Shown here: in pieces, positions 43,923 through 52,550 of the stretch
Position numbering within the stretch: the first letter of the stretch is position 1
Layout of the letters: every line of letters starts with the position of its first letter
Source: Candidatus Fimivivens faecavium
Lineage (GTDB): Bacteria > Bacillota > Clostridia > Oscillospirales > Ruminococcaceae
DNA: 64,000 nt
Direction of reading: 5' to 3'
Assembly: GCA_018716105.1 (NCBI GenBank)
Contig: DVKH01000042.1
Span: forward strand, 124,001 to 188,000
Notes under the pieces: model-generated
What the model saw: the letters and a program-made list of their open reading frames with translations, nothing else
Databases searched by the model: none
What the model was told of the DNA's origin: nothing
Position numbers and translations under genes: made by a program

Positions 43923-44367
43923 AAAATACAACAGGAAACGCCCGGCGGTGGAAACCGCCGGGCGTTTTGAGATTCGAAAAGGTTGCCGATAGCGGCCCGT
44001 TTTTTTGAGGGGTTCGTGCGAAGCGGCGCATGACGGCAGAGGCGGGGGCGCGCTCATCGTTTGATTTCGATCCACGCCGTCCGCAGGGACGGCGCCGAGG
44101 CTTGCAACATCGGCCATCTGGTTTCAATCCACGCTGCTCGCAGGGGGAGGCACGCCAGGGCTTCTTCCTGATCCAGCCGATCAGGAGATAAGCCAGGACC
44201 GAGACGAGATAGACGACGATAAAGGAGAACAGAACGGCGCCCGCGGTCAGCGGGGGATGGGTGGCCGGCTGGAGGATGCGCGGGAGGATCATCCCGCCCA
44301 GCGTCACGCCGAGCGCGATCCAGACTGCGCGTGAAAGACAGCTTTTGACGTTTGCGCTGATTTTCAT
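43834..44367 (-). CDS. Small membrane protein with disrupted-looking 3' end
   Basis: The first about 70 residues are coherent: two membrane helices (AVWIALGVTLGGMILPRIL and TAGAVLFSFIVVYLVSVLAYLLIG) after MKISANVKSCLSR, with GGGAGG upstream of the ATG. After IRKKPWRA the frame runs into two CRISPR-like repeat units and then across the nfnB terminator and its last codons, giving a Cys/Arg/Pro-rich sequence. I think the original gene ended near 44150 and that the remaining 100 residues are not native. Family not recognised. Confidence 0.5.
   Translation of the reverse strand: MKISANVKSCLSRAVWIALGVTLGGMILPRILQPATHPPLTAGAVLFSFIVVYLVSVLAYLLIGWIRKKPWRASPCEQRGLKPDGRCCKPRRRPCGRRGSKSNDERAPASAVMRRFARTPQKNGPLSATFSNLKTPGGFHRRAFPVVFFSWSAAVSSGDRRQSIPPPSSRPSPPPQR
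43936..43968 (+). terminator. Terminator after nfnB
   Basis: AAACGCCCGGCGGT (43936-43949) pairs with ACCGCCGGGCGTTT (43954-43967) around GGAA; perfect 14-base stem. Confidence 0.88.
44064..44151 (-). repeat. Two CRISPR-like repeat units (degenerate remnant)
   Basis: 44064-44094 (ATTTCGATCCACGC then a 7-base palindrome CGCCGTC/GACGGCG around CGCAGG) and 44121-44151 (GTTTCAATCCACGC ... CGCAGGG) share ATCCACGC and CGCAGGG. They resemble type I-C repeats (GTTTCAATCCACGC plus a GC hairpin). The units start 57 bases apart, shorter than a normal I-C repeat plus spacer, and no cas gene is in the window. Strand is not determined. Confidence 0.4.
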
Positions 44368-44496
44368 AAGAAATACCTCCCATCGGTTTTTGGATCATTG
44401 CAGCGGCGCGGGAACCGTTTGGAACCCCGCCGGGGACGTATGACCGGCGGCGCGGCCGGGAAAGATGAAGGAAACCGGACTGAGGAGAATGCTGGA

Positions 44497-44976
44497 ATGG
44501 AAGAGCAGTACAAAGACCTGGAAGAGCTGATCGAGGGATACCGGCGCCACGGGAGCGAAATCGAACAACAGACGCTGATTGTGCTTCTGCGAGAGGTGCA
44601 GGGGCGGTTTGGCTGCGTTTCGCCCGCGTCGCAGAAGCGGATTGCAGAAGAACTGCACCTCCGGCTTCCGCTTGTCGCGGCGCTGGTGCGGCGGATTCCG
44701 GGCCTTCGGGAGGCGGCGAGCCGCCATCTGATCGAGGTCTGCGGCGGGCCGCGGTGTTCCGGCGCGTCCCCGGCGGACGGCGCGGCGCTTTTGAAAGAAC
44801 TCGGGCGCCTGACCGGGCTTTCCCCGGGCGAAACCGGAAAGGACGGCCGGTTTTCGCTTTCCGCCGTCGGCTGCCGGAAACAATGCGGGACGGCGCCGAA
44901 TCTCTGGATCGATGGGAAGCACTTCCCGAAGGCCGCGCCCGAGGGGCTGGAACAGATCCTCAGACGGTACCGCTAG
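44497..44976 (+). CDS. NuoE-like [2Fe-2S] thioredoxin-fold protein
   Basis: A 159-residue protein with a helical N-terminal domain (LLREVQGRFGCVSPASQKRI) and a thioredoxin-like ferredoxin domain with CGGPRC and GCRKQC, the Cx4C and Cx3C pairs of the NuoE/24-kDa subunit. In anaerobes this subunit serves NADH dehydrogenase, formate dehydrogenase or electron-bifurcating hydrogenase, but neither a NuoF nor a hydrogenase gene is adjacent. GAGGAG supports the ATG at 44497. Confidence 0.85.
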   Translation: MEEQYKDLEELIEGYRRHGSEIEQQTLIVLLREVQGRFGCVSPASQKRIAEELHLRLPLVAALVRRIPGLREAASRHLIEVCGGPRCSGASPADGAALLKELGRLTGLSPGETGKDGRFSLSAVGCRKQCGTAPNLWIDGKHFPKAAPEGLEQILRRYR

Positions 44977-45208
44977 GGCCGTTTACAGCAGGGAGAGGAA
45001 CGTTTGAACGTCTTCCTTGCGCGTAGCCCAGTTTGAACCTTTATAGTCGCGCCGCCTTCCGTTTAATTTCTCTGATCAAGAAACAGCGGCCGGATGGGTG
45101 ATCAAATCCGGCGTTTATTTCAGTGTAAAGAAGAGTGGACCGAATGTCAACCGGACGCGGAACGCGGGCGGGGGAGCGGGTTCCCGGCACGGGACCGGGC
45201 GCTGAAAA
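44977..45208. other. Gene-free gap before eno
   Basis: About 230 bases between the NuoE-like gene and the eno terminator. No terminator with a clear T run for the plus-strand gene and no convincing ORF are seen. Confidence 0.4.
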
Positions 45209-45244
45209 GCCGCCCCGCGGCGGACAAAAAGCGCACGGGGCGGC
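45209..45244 (-). terminator. Terminator of eno
   Basis: GCCGCCCCG and CGGGGCGGC (45209-45217/45236-45244) form a 9-base stem; on the minus strand it is followed by TTTTC. Confidence 0.7.
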
Positions 45245-45275
45245 CGGGATCTTTCCATTTGAATAGGTTGCTGAA

Positions 45276-46565
<1,290 letters not shown>

Positions 46566-46626
46566 TTACACCTCTTTCTTATAAAACGCGGTTGATTGCT
46601 GGGAATCTTTCTCTAAAAGGGAAACC

Positions 46627-46717
46627 ACAAGCGCAGGGCGCGGCCCCGGCCGCGCCCGTCCCGCCGCAGGCGGGGCAAATTGGGCCGAAGCCCAGTTTAA
46701 CTGCGGTTATTATACCA
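46627..46717 (-). repeat. 91-bp promoter/hairpin cassette, copy 1 (proximal to eno)
   Basis: A 91-base unit that recurs 168 bases away with four substitutions. On the minus strand it starts with TGGTATAAT (extended -10, TATAAT at 46714-46709), then AAACTGGGC-TTCG-GCCCAATTT (a cUUCGg tetraloop hairpin), CCCGCC-TGC-GGCGGG and a 10-bp GC hairpin. It would supply a promoter and a structured 5' leader for eno. Confidence 0.75.
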
Positions 46718-46794
46718 AAACGGCAGGCCCAATCGGGCCTGTACGCCGCCGGGGCGGCGAACAAATCGGCAAAGCCGATTGGTGTTCTGGCGTA
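46718..46794. repeat. Inverted repeats between the two cassettes
   Basis: Three further small palindromes (AGGCCC/GGGCCT, GCCGCC/GGCGGC, AATCGGC/GCCGATT) lie between the two 91-base copies, giving the whole interval a chain-of-hairpins character. Confidence 0.55.
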
Positions 46795-46885
46795 ACAAGC
46801 GCAGGGCGCGGCCAGGGCCGCGCCCGTCCTGCCGCAGGCGGGGCAAATTGGGCCGAAGCCCAATTTAACTGCGGTTATTATACCA
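46795..46885 (-). repeat. 91-bp promoter/hairpin cassette, copy 2 (distal)
   Basis: Same unit as at 46627, exactly 168 bases further from eno, with TATAAT at 46882-46877 on the minus strand. Differences: two in a hairpin loop (CC to AG), C to T and G to A at stem positions that remain paired through G-U. Confidence 0.75.
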
Positions 46886-46984
46886 TAAATTCGGACTGAT
46901 ATAGGGGCGCTTTTCAAAACTCGGCCGAAAATTTGGTTTTAGCGGCTTTAACGTTCTTCGATGGAATTTGGAAAGCTGCTGTGA

Positions 46985-46990
46985 TATACT
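46985..46990 (+). promoter_or_regulatory. Extended -10 promoter of the RNase Z-like gene
   Basis: TGATATACT gives an extended -10 (TATACT 46985-46990), about 50 bases before the GTG start; the -35 is weak. Confidence 0.45.
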
Positions 46991-47042
46991 AGTCCAGGTT
47001 AAGACAACAAACGCGGGTTTCGCGATGGATGGAGGGGAAGAT

Positions 47043-47960
47043 GTGCTGGAGGTCTGTCTTGCGGGATGCGGGGGGATGCTGCCGACGCCCGAGCGGTGGC
47101 TGACCTGCCTTTGGGTGGAACACGACGGCGAAGCCGTTCTGATCGACTGCGGCGAGGGGACGCAGGTCGCGCTGAGGGAGGCGGGGCTTCATCCGACGCG
47201 GCTGGGGACGATTCTGCTGACCCATTTCCATGCCGACCATGTGGCGGGGCTTCCGGGGCTTCTGCTGACGCTGGGGAACAATGGAAGGCGGGAACCGGTG
47301 ACGGTCTATGGGCCGCAGGGCGTTCGCGAGCTTCTTTCGCATCTACTGGCGATTGCGCCTGGGCTTGCGTTTGAGCTTCGCTGCGGGGAGCTGCCGGCTG
47401 GCGAGGGCGCGGCGTTTTCCGCGGGCGGACTGACGGTCCAATCGCTCCCGCTCGACCACCGGACGGCATGTCTGGGTTACGCGCTGGAACTTCGGCGAAA
47501 GCCGGTTTTCCTGCCGGAAAAGGCAGAAGCGCTCTTGGTGCCGAAGGCGCTTTACCGGGAACTCCACGCCGGAAACGAAGTGACGTTTGACGGCAGGACC
47601 GTCCGGCCCGAGGAGGTCCTGGGGGCGGAGCGGCCGCCTCTGAAGGTGGTCTACTGCACCGATACGAGGCCGGCTCCGCCGATCGCTCAGTTTGCCAGGG
47701 GAGCGGACCTTTTGATTCTGGAAGCGATGTACGCCGACGACGCAATGAGGGAAAAGGCGCATGAAAAGGGACATATGCTGGCTGGGGACGCAGCGCGGAT
47801 CGCGCTGGAGGCGGGGGCGATGGAGCTTTGGACCACCCACTACAGCCCGGCGTTCACCGAGCCGGAGGAGGCCCAGCGGCGGGCGCGCGAAACGTTCCCG
47901 AACGCCTGGGCGGGGTTTGACGGGAAGCGGACGGTGATTCGGGGGGCGGAAAAGAGATAG
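47043..47960 (+). CDS. Ribonuclease Z-like metallo-beta-lactamase-fold enzyme
   Basis: A 305-residue metallohydrolase. LIDCGEGTQVALREAG, ILLTHFHADHVAGLPGLL (HxHxDH), SLPLDHRTACLGY, CTDTRPAP and HEKGHMLAGDAARIALEAG with LWTTHYSPA are the metal and core motifs of RNase Z, which trims tRNA 3' ends. Start: GTG 47043, preceded by GGAGGGG and giving the usual LEVCLAGCGGMLP opening; the ATGs upstream (46968, 47025) have no such site. The recognised exosite arm of true RNase Z is not obvious, so a related hydrolase remains possible. Confidence 0.85.
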   Translation: MLEVCLAGCGGMLPTPERWLTCLWVEHDGEAVLIDCGEGTQVALREAGLHPTRLGTILLTHFHADHVAGLPGLLLTLGNNGRREPVTVYGPQGVRELLSHLLAIAPGLAFELRCGELPAGEGAAFSAGGLTVQSLPLDHRTACLGYALELRRKPVFLPEKAEALLVPKALYRELHAGNEVTFDGRTVRPEEVLGAERPPLKVVYCTDTRPAPPIAQFARGADLLILEAMYADDAMREKAHEKGHMLAGDAARIALEAGAMELWTTHYSPAFTEPEEAQRRARETFPNAWAGFDGKRTVIRGAEKR

Positions 47961-48009
47961 GCGGAAAACGGCGGGCGCGCGGCTGAGGCGTTCCGCCGCT
48001 CCGCCTTTT
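47960..48009 (+). terminator. Terminator after the RNase Z-like gene
   Basis: GGCGGA/TCCGCC outer stem with an inner CGGCGG/CCGCCG stem, ending in TTTT. Confidence 0.55.
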
Positions 48010-48052
48010 GAGTGGTGTAACAAATGTGCTTTCCCTATGGACAGGAGTATGG

Positions 48053-48058
48053 TATACT
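48053..48058 (+). promoter_or_regulatory. Extended -10 promoter of the second ECF sigma gene
   Basis: TGGTATACT gives an extended -10 (TATACT 48053-48058), about 40 bases before the start. Confidence 0.5.
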
Positions 48059-48097
48059 ACTTTATTAAGATTTGCCGTCAGGGAGGTGGACAGGCTG

Positions 48098-48628
48098 TTG
48101 CTGTTCTCGGCGATCGCCCCGAACCGGCGGGATGAACGGTTCGAAGCGCTTTATTATGAATACCGGCAGCTTATGTTCGCGGTCGCGAACGGAGTCCTCC
48201 GCGACGAAGCCCTTGCCGAGGACGCCGTTCAGCAGGCGTTTCTAAAGCTTTTTGAAAATATTGATCATATTCCTGAGATTTGTTGTCCAAAAACGAAGGG
48301 CTTCGTCGTTATTATAGTTAGACGGGCCGCAATCGATCTTTACCGAAAGAGAAAGCGGCAGAACGAGCTTTCGTTTGATGAGATCGGGGAGGCGCTGGGC
48401 GGGGCGGCGGAACCCGAAGAGGGTTTCGGCTTGACCGAGGCGATTATGAAGCTTCCGGAGACCTACTCTTCGCCGCTGCTTCTCAAATACAGCCACGGGT
48501 GTTCAGACCGGGAGATCGCGCAGATCCTGAATCTCACGCTGGAAAATGTTCGCAAGCGGATCACTCGCGCGAAAAAACGGCTGTCTGAAATGCTGGCAGA
48601 ACAGGGGGTGCATGACGTTGGACGATGA
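48098..48628 (+). CDS. ECF-type sigma factor
   Basis: A protein of about 176 residues. Region 2: FEALYYEYRQLMFAVANGVL with EDAVQQAFLKLFENID and IIVRRAAIDLYRKRKRQ; region 4: YSSPLLLKYSHGCSDREIAQ then ILNLTLENVRKRITRAKKRL. Start taken as TTG at 48098, eight bases after GGGAGGTGG; longer frames begin before the promoter. It overlaps the following anti-sigma-like gene by 17 bases. Confidence 0.88.
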   Translation: MLFSAIAPNRRDERFEALYYEYRQLMFAVANGVLRDEALAEDAVQQAFLKLFENIDHIPEICCPKTKGFVVIIVRRAAIDLYRKRKRQNELSFDEIGEALGGAAEPEEGFGLTEAIMKLPETYSSPLLLKYSHGCSDREIAQILNLTLENVRKRITRAKKRLSEMLAEQGVHDVGR

Positions 48629-49319
48629 GCTTCGATTCGAAGAACTGCTCCGCGTGCATGCCTCTAAGGCTGAGGAGCGGATTTTGGCGAACCTCCCGGA
48701 ACCCGGCGAACGCCATGTGTTTTCAGAGCGGTTTGAACGGGAGATGCGCGTCGCAATCGGCCGGGCGGCCTCCGGTAAAAAGCCGCGGCGGCTGGGAAAG
48801 CTTGGGCGGATTGCGGCGTGCGCTGCGGTTATTCTCGCCTCGGCGACGGTTTTCTCGGTGTCTGTGCCGACGGTCCGGGCTTCGATGCAGCAGATGATCA
48901 TGTCGTGGTTCCCGGACCATGCGAGCTTCCATTTTGAAGAAGAGGAATCCGAAGCGGAACTCACTCAGGCCGGCCCTTTTGAACTCGGGTATCTGCCGGA
49001 GGGGTATCGGCTGGAGGAGCGAATGGACATGCAGATGATGTCGCATGTCGAATATCAAAACGCCGGGGGCGGGCGGATCAGCCTGATGTATGCGCCGCTT
49101 TCCAGCGGGTATACGATCAGCATCGACAACGAGCATTCGGACCACCACGAGATCGAGTTTGAAGGGGACGCGGCGCACCTGTTCGTTTCGAACACCGAGG
49201 GGTATCCGAGCTTCCTGCTCTGGACAAAGGACGGCATGAGCTTCTGTCTGGTTGCGGATGTGGGCGAGGAAGAGATTATAAAGCTTGCAAGTCATATAAA
49301 ATTCATAAATGAGGGCTAA
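48612..49319 (+). CDS. DUF4367-type membrane protein, probable anti-sigma factor
   Basis: A 235-residue protein. A charged cytoplasmic N-terminus (about 1-65) is followed by one membrane segment (IAACAAVILASATVFSVSV, about 75-95) and an extracytoplasmic DUF4367-type domain (FELGYLPEGYRLEERMDMQM, SFLLWTKDGMSFCLVADVGE). It overlaps the sigma gene, the classic arrangement for a sigma/anti-sigma pair in which the outer domain senses a cell-envelope signal. The signal is unknown. Confidence 0.82.
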   Translation: MTLDDELRFEELLRVHASKAEERILANLPEPGERHVFSERFEREMRVAIGRAASGKKPRRLGKLGRIAACAAVILASATVFSVSVPTVRASMQQMIMSWFPDHASFHFEEEESEAELTQAGPFELGYLPEGYRLEERMDMQMMSHVEYQNAGGGRISLMYAPLSSGYTISIDNEHSDHHEIEFEGDAAHLFVSNTEGYPSFLLWTKDGMSFCLVADVGEEEIIKLASHIKFINEG

Positions 49320-49392
49320 TTTCGTCACAAATCCAAGTGTGCCAACTGTTATAGTTAATATAGGACAGTATTGAAGAAGGCGAGGGAAAACG

Positions 49393-49851
49393 ATGAAGGG
49401 TGACATGAGCGCGACACTGAAAAAACAATATGCCGTGCGCTATCAAGCGGCCGCGCCGAGCCTTTATCGGTTTGCCTATCTCTGCCTTTGCAGCGAAAGC
49501 TGCGCAAAGGAAGCGGTTGAACGGGCGTTTCAGGAGGGGTTCGACTCGCTGCTTGAAGTGTTCGATCCACAGAGGTTCCTGGTTAATATGCTTGCATATG
49601 CGTATCAGGCGTGCGTGGCGCTGGAACTGCGGGCGAACGCGAGCAGGACCCCGCAGCCGACCGAGCTGATGCGGACGCTTCTGGCGATGCCGCTGGAAGA
49701 GCGCGCGGCGGTGCTGCTCCGGCTCCAGCAGAAGCTGAACAAAAAACAGATCGGGCTTGTGCTGGGGACCGACGAGTTCATGGCGGAATGCCACCTGGTC
49801 GCGGCGGCTGGCCGGCAGCGGTCCAGCGGCGAAGCTGCACGTCCGGCGTGA
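49393..49851 (+). CDS. Diverged sigma-70-like protein
   Basis: A 152-residue protein. SLYRFAYLCLCSESCAKEAV followed by ERAFQEGFDSLLEV matches sigma region 2, and LLAMPLEERAAVLLRLQQKL then NKKQIGLVLGTDEF matches region 4, though the recognition helix lacks the usual basic residues. It has its own AGGG ribosome site and no anti-sigma partner. It could be a degenerate ECF factor or a sigma-like regulator. Confidence 0.55.
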   Translation: MKGDMSATLKKQYAVRYQAAAPSLYRFAYLCLCSESCAKEAVERAFQEGFDSLLEVFDPQRFLVNMLAYAYQACVALELRANASRTPQPTELMRTLLAMPLEERAAVLLRLQQKLNKKQIGLVLGTDEFMAECHLVAAAGRQRSSGEAARPA

Positions 49852-49961
49852 GCGGGCCGGGGCCGAAAAGCTGGGACAAAAGGGCTTGACCTATCTGGAC
49901 AATTTGCTATATTGTGAATGTTGAAATGCGGCTTCCGTTTGGGGCGGCATTTGACGTCCGG

Positions 49962-50007
49962 AAAAAGCCGGGCGCGGGAAGAAGCTTCCTGCGCCCGGCT
50001 TTTTTTC
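49962..50007 (+). terminator. Strong terminator after the sigma-like gene
   Basis: AAAAAGCCGGGCGC (49962-49975) with GCGCCCGGCTTTTT (49991-50004) and an inner GGAAG/CTTCC stem, then T residues. Confidence 0.85.
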
Positions 50008-50099
50008 AAGACAGCTCTTCTTGCGTTTTTCCATGCGCTCAACGCGGTGGAGACGTAAACTGTAGGGCTAGGGGAAGGGCGCAGGAAGGTACTGTGGTA

Positions 50100-50425
50100 T
50101 CCGACGGGTGATCATTGATCATTCTGACAATTTGAACTAATATCAATAAGTCTAAATAAACTTATAAATATTATTCAAGAAAATATAAGGTTTTTATTTG
50201 ACAAAAAAGCACAAAGAACAAGCAGATTTTTGACATAATTGAAAACAAAGCGGGGTTAAACGCTTTGTCAGCCCAATATCATCAAACAGAATTTGGAAAA
50301 ATAACTAAAATTAGGATTAAAATAATGCAAAAAGCGTAAATTTTTTCAAAAAAAAGAAAAACTATTGTATAAATAGTAAAATTATGTTACAATGACTTTA
50401 AATAAATCAAAAATTATTGATGATC
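50100..50425. other. AT-rich regulatory island
   Basis: About 320 bases of distinctly AT-rich DNA in a GC-rich region. It has no ORF of note. It contains two TTGACA motifs without matching -10 boxes, an 8-base inverted repeat ACAAAGCG/CGCTTTGT (50245-50268) and a good promoter at its right end. Confidence 0.6.
50365..50393 (+). promoter_or_regulatory. Promoter of the YheO-like regulator
   Basis: TTGTAT (50365-50370), 17 bases, TACAAT (50388-50393), within the AT-rich island; leader about 150 bases with GC-rich inverted repeats. Confidence 0.55.
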
Positions 50426-50550
50426 GGTGCGCGTCGGGACCGGCCCCAGTTGCCGGGCCTTTTGACCCGATAATCAAAATAAGACATGCGCCGTTTCTCG
50501 GTAGGAAGCAGGGAAACGCGGCAGGACAGTTGAGAGGACGGTGATTGGCA

Positions 50551-51234
50551 ATGCCGGAACAGATTTATGAGATGCTTTGCAGGATTCTCGACGGGCTTGG
50601 GGAACACTACGGAGCGAAATGTGAGTTTTCTCTCTGCGGGATCGTCAAAAACACGAGAACGTCTATTCTCAAAATTGTTCACGGGGAGGTCAGCGGAAGG
50701 AAAATCGGCAGCCCTGGAGAGGTTTCCGGCATCGTGGTGCATCCGGGACAGAAGAACCGAAAAGGGACCTTTGGTTCCATCCTCAAAGTGGAGGACGGAA
50801 AATACCTGCGCTGCAGCACGATTCTGTTATACGACGACAGCGCAACGGCGGTCGGCGAGCTTTCGCTGGTCTCCGATGTGACCGAGATGGTTGCGATTGA
50901 ACGCGCTTTCAGAGAATATCTTTTCCCGGAGGGCGGCGGGGACAATCCTCCGCAGCGCGAAACGCCTGACATCGACGAGACGCTTTCGCTGCTGATCAAC
51001 GAATCGATCCACCGGGTTGGCGTCCCGGTCGCGCAGATGAACCGCCTCCAGAAAGCGGAGGGCGTCCGCTTTTTGCAGAAGAAAGGCGCGTTCAAAGTGA
51101 AAAACGCCGGAAGCATTGTCGCAAGATTCTACGATATCTCGAAGTTCACGATCTATAATTACCTCGATGGGCCGAGAGATAAAAGAAAGCCAAAGGTAGC
51201 GGCCGGTCACGATGCGGAGCCGGCAGGGGATTAA
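50551..51234 (+). CDS. YheO-like transcriptional regulator (PAS-like plus HTH)
   Basis: A 227-residue protein. The first half (LGEHYGAKCEFSLCGIVKNT, NRKGTFGSILKVEDGKYLRC) is a PAS-like sensory domain of the YheO family; the C-terminal half (MNRLQKAEGVRFLQKKGAFK, VARFYDISKFTIYNYLDG) is a DauR-type helix-turn-helix. Related proteins control amino-acid catabolism; the ligand here is unknown. ATG 50551 is about ten bases after GAGAGGACGG. It is monocistronic with its own terminator. Confidence 0.85.
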   Translation: MPEQIYEMLCRILDGLGEHYGAKCEFSLCGIVKNTRTSILKIVHGEVSGRKIGSPGEVSGIVVHPGQKNRKGTFGSILKVEDGKYLRCSTILLYDDSATAVGELSLVSDVTEMVAIERAFREYLFPEGGGDNPPQRETPDIDETLSLLINESIHRVGVPVAQMNRLQKAEGVRFLQKKGAFKVKNAGSIVARFYDISKFTIYNYLDGPRDKRKPKVAAGHDAEPAGD

Positions 51235-51284
51235 AACCCGGCGGCCGGTTCGGGCCTGGGCGAAACTGGATGTATGATTGACAG

Positions 51285-51324
51285 GGTGCGAAGCCGTTGA
51301 TAAAAACGGTTTCGCGCCTTTTTT
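51285..51324 (+). terminator. Terminator after the YheO-like gene
   Basis: GGTGCGAAGCCGTT (51285-51298) pairs with AACGGTTTCGCGCC (51305-51318) including two G-U pairs; then TTTTTT. Confidence 0.85.
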
Positions 51325-51482
51325 CGCCTTCCGGCCCGGCCGGCCGATTGGTTTTTGGACGGCAAAAAGAAGTGCTGAACCAGGGAAGACGGTCATAGAA
51401 TCAGAGGGAAGAGGTATTGCGGGGGAGCGGCGGCCTCCGCGGCCGAAAAGAATGCCGGAATCCGGCGGAAAAGGGGCGGAGC

Positions 51483-52310
51483 ATGAGAAGGCAGGGCGGT
51501 TCAGGGCAGATCCGGTCGATCCACCGAAGCGGCCGCAGGGGAGGCGCGGAACGCCGGAAGGGCGCCGGCGAAGAGCGGTTTTTGCTGGTGACCATCACCC
51601 AGACAATGGTCTGCGCCGCGGTGATCCTGGTTGCGTTTGCGTTTGGAAACCTCCTCGAGGAGACGGGGACGAAAGAGACGCTCACCGCCTGGATGACCGA
51701 GGAGAGCAGGGTGGTTGAGGTCCTGGCCCAGGTTGGGGAGCGGATCCGGACGGGAGATGCGCTCGATTCGCTCCGTGAAAAGGCCGAGGCTGCGCTGAGC
51801 TTTGCGGTGGACAGCCAAGAGGCCGGCGGGCAGGGGGGATACAATCCGGTCCGCACCGGGGAAAAAGGAATACAGTTCCGGCGGGTGCTCCTTTCTGCGC
51901 CGATGGCAAAACCGCTCGACGGGTTCTGGATCTCCTGTCCGTTCGGGGACCGGATCCACCCGATTACCGGGGAAGAAGACAGGCACACCGGCGTTGACCT
52001 CGCGGTTCCGGCGGGAACGGCGGTCCACGCGGTTTATCCCGGCGTTGTGTCCGAGGTGGGCGAGTCGCGCATCTACGGGAACTATATCGTGCTCGACCAC
52101 GGAAACGGGGTAGAGACGACCTATAACCACTGTGAAACGATTCTTGCTTCCGAGGGACAGGTTCTCCGGCAGGGGGACCGGATTGCGCTCGCGGGGAGCA
52201 CCGGCGTTTCCACCGGGCCGCACCTCCATCTGGAGCTGAGGGTCAACGGGGTGGCGGTTGATCCGATGGACGCGGCCAACTGTAGCTGGTCAGAGGAAAC
52301 AAACGGTTAA
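51483..52310 (+). CDS. M23 peptidase-domain protein (SpoIVFA-like)
   Basis: A 275-residue protein. An Arg-rich cytoplasmic N-terminus, one membrane segment (TITQTMVCAAVILVAFAFGN, about 37-57), an extracytoplasmic linker and a LytM/M23 domain with RIHPITGEEDRHTGVDLAVP and GPHLHLELRVNG (metal ligands). SpoIVFA has this plan, and the gene is followed by a site-2 protease like SpoIVFB, its usual partner. Start is ATG 51483 after AAGGGGCGG. Peptidase activity may be lost in SpoIVFA, but the HxxxD and HxH residues look intact here. Confidence 0.82.
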   Translation: MRRQGGSGQIRSIHRSGRRGGAERRKGAGEERFLLVTITQTMVCAAVILVAFAFGNLLEETGTKETLTAWMTEESRVVEVLAQVGERIRTGDALDSLREKAEAALSFAVDSQEAGGQGGYNPVRTGEKGIQFRRVLLSAPMAKPLDGFWISCPFGDRIHPITGEEDRHTGVDLAVPAGTAVHAVYPGVVSEVGESRIYGNYIVLDHGNGVETTYNHCETILASEGQVLRQGDRIALAGSTGVSTGPHLHLELRVNGVAVDPMDAANCSWSEETNG

Positions 52311-52550
52311 AATCCGTTTGCTTCTTGAAGCTTCGCCCTTGCGCGCCATGATGGACGGCGCGATTTCCAGAACGGATGTTTTGGAACCGGGGATAACGGC
52401 CATAGCGGCGGCGCGCCGATCGGGCAAAGAGCGGCCGGGGCGGCGCGAAACGGACGTCATGCGGAGAGAAACAAAACAAAGAAGCGCGGCGGCAGGACAG
52501 AGCCGTTCGGCTTTGATTCGGAACGAATAAGAGGAGGAGAATCGGGTTTG
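52311..52550. other. Gap between the SpoIVFA- and SpoIVFB-like genes
   Basis: About 240 bases without recognisable gene or clear promoter; the strong GAGGAGG before the next gene lies at its right end. Confidence 0.4.

Noticed and set aside
44054..44398. 114-codon minus-strand frame in a second reading frame
   Set aside because: Overlaps the membrane-protein frame that has the better ribosome binding site and helices.
46579..46917. 112-codon minus-strand frame with an internal repeat GIITAVKLGFGPICPACG
   Set aside because: The repeat reflects the 91-base DNA cassette (168-base period is divisible by three). Cassette differences conserve hairpins rather than protein, so I treat it as RNA/DNA structure.
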